Positions 60,370-64,000 of a stretch of 64,000 nt of DNA are shown piece by piece. A program made the translations under genes and the position numbers. Every line of letters begins with the position of its first letter. Position 1 is the stretch's first letter. Under the pieces are notes generated by a model that saw only the letters and a list, made by a program, of their open reading frames with translations, was not told where the DNA came from and did no database searches. Source of the stretch: CAWFLT01 sp963816795. Its GTDB lineage: Bacteria; Acidobacteriota; Vicinamibacteria; Vicinamibacterales; SCN-69-37. Location of the stretch: the NCBI GenBank assembly GCA_963816795.1, contig CAWFLT010000016.1:1-64000 (forward strand). Reading direction: 5' to 3'.

Positions 60370-62128
60370 GTGCGGCACCTTCCGGCCATGATCGCAGGCG
60401 CAGTCGTCGCGGTCGCCGCGTTCGTGCTGGGCGCGCGCGCGATCTACGAGCCGGACTTGTGGTGGCACCTGGCGCACGGCCGCGAAGACATCGCCGGCCG
60501 TCTGGTCCGCACCAACCTCTTCAGCGCCACCGCGACCGAGTACCCGCAGCACTACACGTCCTGGCTGTTCGACACGGTCGCCTATCTGGCCTGGACGGCT
60601 GGCGGCGCCGCCGGCGTTCAGGCGCTGCATGTCGCGCTCCTCGCGGCGACGTTCACGCTCGTTTATCGCGCCTCGAGGCACGCGGCACTGGGGTGGTCCG
60701 TGTCCGGCCCGGCGGCGTCGGGTGGACCTTCGGTGCCGCCGGCCATCACCCCGACGTCCGCATCGCTGGGCGCCTTGTCGATTCTGCTTCTGGCCATCGT
60801 GGTGATCGAGCCGCGAGCGATTCCACGGCCGCACCTCGTCTCGTTCGCCGGGCTGGCGGCGGTGAGCCTCCTCATCACCCGCGCGGTCGCCGATCGGCGA
60901 GCGGCGCCCCTCGCTTACGGCGTGCCCATCGTCGCAATCTGGACGAACTTCCATTCCGAGGCGGTCCTCGGCGCGGCGGTGCTGGCGTTGTTCGCGTCAG
61001 CAGAGCTCGTGCGGCCCGCGGCGCTCGATCGTCGCGAGGCGGCGAAAGCGCTAGCGATCGCGGCCGCGTGCGCGCTCGCGACGCTCGCGACGCCGTACGG
61101 CTGGGGCGTGTTCCGGTATCTGTTCGAAAATCTTTCGGTGCCGTCGGTGCTCGACATCGCCGAGCTGGCGCCGCCGTATCTTCCCGGCTATCGCGCCTTC
61201 TTCGTCTATCTCGCGATCTTGACCGTCATTCTCCTGTCGCAGCCGAAGCAGCTCAGGCTATGGGAGGTCGTCGTCGGTGCTGGCCGCCGCCGCGCTGGGA
61301 CTGCGCTTCTTGCGACTCACACCGCTGCTCGTGCTCGTGACGGCGCCGATGCTGGCGTCGCGTGTGGCCGTCTTCATCGCGCACGGTCTCGATGCGCGGG
61401 CGATTGTCGCCACCGCCATCGTGACGGCCGCCATCGTCGCCAGAATCCCGCCCGCGACACTTCTCAGCACGTGGCGCGTGGGCGGCGACGCGGTCGCGCC
61501 GGCGGCCTTCTTCTCGACGCGCGCCGTCGACTTCGCCCGTGCAGAAGGCCTCGACGGCCCGCTCTTCAACAGCAACAACCTGGGCGGCTTCCTGGCGTGG
61601 CAGCTGTATCCGCCGCCGCGCATTTTTCAGGACAGCCGCCTGCAGGCGTACCCGCCCGAGCACTGGCGCGCGATTCTCCAGGCCGAGCGATCGCCGGCTC
61701 GCTGGGATCAACTCGTCGCCGGCGTCGATTGGGCCATGCTCTCGATCGCGCGTCCCGTCACGCTTTCCGGCGCCGGTCAGTTTCCGCCGGCGAGCTGGGC
61801 GACGGTGTTCTGGGACGATGCCGTCGAGGTCGTGGTCCGCCGGACCGGCCCGCACGCCGGGCTCGCGGCCGCGCGCGAGTACACGATCCTCGCGCCCGGC
61901 ACGAACGCGCTCGCGCTCGCGGCAGATCTCTCGACGGAACGTCGCGATCGCCTCGTGCTCGAGGCCGAGCGCAATGTCCTCGACAACCCCGACGGGTTCA
62001 CGCCGGCGGCGGTGTTGTGTCTAGCAGGGCAGCCTGGTGCGTGTGAAACGCTCGAAGCACTGGTCGCGCGCCGTCCCGGGCTCAGCGACGACCTTCAGCG
62101 ACTGCGGGCCGCGCGACAGGGACGGTGA
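60370..62128 (+). CDS. Polytopic membrane protein, possible glycosyltransferase-like (one frameshift)
   Basis: Start GTG 60370. About ten hydrophobic helices between residues 5 and 370, then a soluble C-terminal domain of about 200 residues. A +1 shift near 61277 separates 'LRLWEVVVGA' from 'LAAAALGLRFLRLTPLLVLV'. Early 'YEPDLWWHLAHGREDI' and 'HYTSWLFDTVAYLAW' with Asp/Trp/His between TM1 and TM2 recall GT-C fold enzymes that use lipid-linked sugars, and 'LFNSNNLGGFLAWQLYPPPRIFQDSRLQAYPPEHW' resembles the conserved C-terminal part of bacterial oligosaccharyl or arabinosyl-type membrane proteins. Assignment is tentative. About 585 residues. Confidence 0.75.
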
Positions 62129-62312
62129 GGGGGGTACGTCGGGTACGGGGGGTACGACGGGTACGACGGGGTACGCGGACACCACCGGGCCCAGCGCGCG
62201 TGTAGCGAGATTGTTTTCCGAAGAGAAGAAGTTGGCGAACGTCAGCGCGTTCGTCGTACCTGCCGTACCCGTCGTACCCCTCGTACCCGACGTACCCCTC
62301 GTACCTGGCCGA
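62128..62312. repeat. GTACGACGGGTACGG word repeat with inverted second half
   Basis: Left: GGGTACGTCGGGTACGGGGG words. Right: complementary CGTACCCGTCGTACCCCTCG words at about 62248-62312. An unrelated core of about 70 bp lies between the arms. Lies between two convergent gene ends. Confidence 0.88.
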
Positions 62313-62316
62313 CGTT

Positions 62317-63006
62317 TTACTTGACGACCGTGATCGTAAAGCTCGCCGTGCCCTTGTTGCCGGCGGCGTCGGTCGACGAGCAGGTGACCGTGGTCGCGCC
62401 GACCGGGAAGGCCGTGCCGGCCGCCGGCGCGCAGGTGACGGGACGTGGGCCGTCGACGAAGTCGATGGCGGAGACGACGAACTTCACGGTGGCGGTCTCG
62501 CCTGAGGTCGCGGCAATCGTCATGCTGCGCGGCACCGCGATGCCCGGCGCGCGAGTGTCCGGGGCGCTCTTGACTTCATTGACGTCGAAGCAGCCGACGA
62601 GCCCGTCGCCGACGTGATCTTCCGGACAGGGCGAGCACGTGCGGCCACCGAACGTGTTGCGGCAGAGGGTCAGCCGATCGCAGCTGCCGTTGCTCGTCGT
62701 GCACTCGTTGATGTCGACGCAGCCGGTCGCCGGCGTGCCGCTGAATCCGGGCGGGCAGTTCGCGCCGCACCGCCAGCCGCCCTCGACGTTGCTGCACTTG
62801 GCGTCGCCGCAGCTGCCGTTCTCGACGGCACACTCGTCGATGTCGACGCACTTGCCATCGACCAGCTGCAATCCACGTGTGCAGAAGGTCTGCTGATCGG
62901 GAACGAGGGACGGCGCCGGCGAGCTGAACACGACGTTCAAGCCGAGCACGGCGAACACACCCGCGAGCGACTGCAGGATCCAGCGAGGGGGGCGAAGTGC
63001 GGTCAT
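62317..63006 (-). CDS. Exported EGF-like and HYR-domain protein
   Basis: 229 residues from ATG 63006 (a start at 63024 is also in frame). Signal/TM about 9-30. Two calcium-binding-EGF-like modules: 'CVDIDECAVENGSCGDAKCSNVEGGWRCG' and 'CVDINECTTSNGSCDRLTLCRNTFGGRTCSPCPEDHVGDG', each with the D-I-N/D-E-C signature and paired cysteines. Then a HYR-type beta-sandwich (about 150-229, 'IDFVDGPRPVTCAPAAGTAFPVGATTVTCSSTDAAGNKGTASFTITV'). Both are adhesion-type modules commoner in animals. Cysteine pairing implies an oxidising, extracytoplasmic location. Intact. Confidence 0.85.
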   Translation of the reverse strand: MTALRPPRWILQSLAGVFAVLGLNVVFSSPAPSLVPDQQTFCTRGLQLVDGKCVDIDECAVENGSCGDAKCSNVEGGWRCGANCPPGFSGTPATGCVDINECTTSNGSCDRLTLCRNTFGGRTCSPCPEDHVGDGLVGCFDVNEVKSAPDTRAPGIAVPRSMTIAATSGETATVKFVVSAIDFVDGPRPVTCAPAAGTAFPVGATTVTCSSTDAAGNKGTASFTITVVK

Positions 63007-63302
63007 TGACTGGGATTTTAGCATGCGGGTTTTAGCGCTGGGATGGATTGCGGTCCCAGGGGTGGAACCGATTCCATAACTTTTGGCCGTTTCTCATAGC
63101 AGAACAGTCGATCACGACTTTTACGCCGATTTGACAGCAAAATCAGGGGAATTTCGCTTCACGTCGTTTTGCTGGGCAGAACGTTCAAGTATCCCCTTGC
63201 GCCGACCTGCACACCTGAGTAGCATCCCCGCAATCGATTACATACGGCGCGACCTCCGCAGTGTCTCCCCGGAAGCGCCCGCTTGCTAGCAGGAGTGTAG
63301 TG

Positions 63303-64000
63303 ATGGGCGATCGACCCCACGGTATTTCGCGACGACACTTCTTTTTCGGAACCCTGCTCGCTGGCGTCGTGCCTCGCGCCGGATTCGGCAGCGTACCGTC
63401 ATTGAAACAACTCGGCTTTCAATCGCCCAACGAGAAGCTCAACATCGCCGGCATCGGATCCGGCGGCCGCGCGATGAGCGTCCTTGGCGGCTGTGACTCC
63501 GAAAACATCGTCGCGCTGGCCGATGTCGACTGGGTCCGCGGCGCCGAAGGCTTCAAGCGCTGGGAGAAGGCGACGCGCTACAAAGACTTCCGCCAGATGC
63601 TCGACAAGCAAGGCAAGGGCATCGACGCCGTCACGGTCGTGATTCCCGATCACATGCACACCTACGCCGCGCTCACGGCGATGCAACTCGGCAAGCATGT
63701 CTATGTCGAGAAGCCGCTCACGCGGACGCCCTGGGAAGCGCGCCTGCTCACCGACGCGGCGGCGAAATACAAAGTCGCGACGCAGATGGGCAATCAAGGC
63801 TATTCGCACGACGCCACCCGCGTGGCGTCCGAGATCATCTGGTCGGGCGAGATCGGCAATGTCACAGAGGTGTTTGCCTTTCGTGGCAACGCCGGCTGGC
63901 CGCAGGGGATGACGTCGCTGCCGCCGACAGAAAAAGTGCCCGACACGCTCGATTGGGATTTGTGGCTCGGCACGGCGGCGTGGCGCGACTACACGTCGGG
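63303..64000 (+). CDS. Tat-exported Gfo/Idh/MocA-family oxidoreductase (3' end outside window)
   Basis: ATG 63303 with AGGAG about 9 nt upstream; open to the window edge, 232 residues visible. Twin-arginine signal 'ISRRHFFFGTLLAGVVPRAGFG' (residues about 8-29). NAD-binding Rossmann 'KLNIAGIGSGGRAMSVL' (about 45-61), 'VALADVDW', and the family marker 'YVEKPLTRTPWEARLL' (EKP about 139-141), then 'GNQGYSHDATRVASEIIWSGEIGNVTEVFAFRGNAGWP'. Family members oxidise or epimerise sugars and inositols. Export of such a dehydrogenase by Tat is typical of acidobacteria and planctomycetes. The end is missing, so substrate clues are limited. Confidence 0.9.
   Translation, partial: MGDRPHGISRRHFFFGTLLAGVVPRAGFGSVPSLKQLGFQSPNEKLNIAGIGSGGRAMSVLGGCDSENIVALADVDWVRGAEGFKRWEKATRYKDFRQMLDKQGKGIDAVTVVIPDHMHTYAALTAMQLGKHVYVEKPLTRTPWEARLLTDAAAKYKVATQMGNQGYSHDATRVASEIIWSGEIGNVTEVFAFRGNAGWPQGMTSLPPTEKVPDTLDWDLWLGTAAWRDYTS

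Noticed and set aside
63131..63159. TTGACA as a -35 box for the Gfo/Idh/MocA gene
   Set aside because: No acceptable -10 box at 16-18 bp and it lies about 150 bp upstream; too weak to annotate.

Overview
The window looks like chromosomal DNA of an uncultured, high-GC, Gram-negative soil-type bacterium, most likely an acidobacterium (Vicinamibacteria-like). This is inferred from the gene families: an ADOP-type duplicated permease, a VWFA-related secreted protein, carboxypeptidase-regulatory-like repeat proteins, many TonB-dependent receptors and TonB, a PQQ quinoprotein with c-type cytochromes, ThuA and Tat-exported Gfo/Idh/MocA proteins. No rRNA, tRNA, transposase, phage or CRISPR was found.

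Layout. 0-5.5 kb: three minus-strand paralogous secreted proteins with carboxypeptidase-regulatory-like domains. 5.9-10.7 kb: BON protein, ZIP metal transporter, and a TonB / membrane protein / VWFA operon. 11-16 kb: SDR, inositol-3-phosphate synthase, small membrane protein, acetyl-CoA synthetase. 16-19 kb: ADOP permease and its ATPase. 19-25 kb (minus): two oligopeptide-ABC ATPases, a B12 acyl-CoA mutase large subunit, then eno-gpmA. 25.5-35 kb: barrel-like outer membrane protein, a histidine kinase/sigma-54 regulator pair, a DedA/VTT protein and an ATPase. 35-41 kb (minus): an ebo metabolite-traffic cluster (eboC, eboD, a small gene, eboB, eboE, eboF). 41-46.3 kb (plus): c-type cytochrome and a ribose-type sugar ABC transporter whose last gene fuses permease and binding protein. 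46.6-58.7 kb: secreted esterase, lectin-like protein, di-haem cytochrome, PQQ quinoprotein, YVTN propeller lipoprotein, two TonB receptors, ThuA. 58.8-64 kb: PPi-type phosphofructokinase, membrane protein, EGF/HYR secreted protein, Gfo/Idh/MocA oxidoreductase.

Two features stand out. First, nearly every intergenic gap holds its own short-word repeat family. One is a roughly 70-bp element of two hairpins whose stems covary between copies; another is a 23-bp tandem unit. Several copies run into gene ends and supply start codons, stop codons or C-terminal tails. Second, the ebo cluster: a UbiA-type prenyltransferase, a dehydroquinate-synthase-like cyclase, a TatD-like hydrolase, a TIM-barrel isomerase-like protein and a phosphodiesterase-like protein are encoded together, as in systems linked elsewhere to transfer of specialised metabolites to the periplasm.

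Caution: about half the large genes carry single-base +1 shifts. Where I resolved the shift, removing one base restores a conserved protein. This looks like assembly or sequencing insertion error, so I annotate such genes as whole CDSs and give the shift positions.
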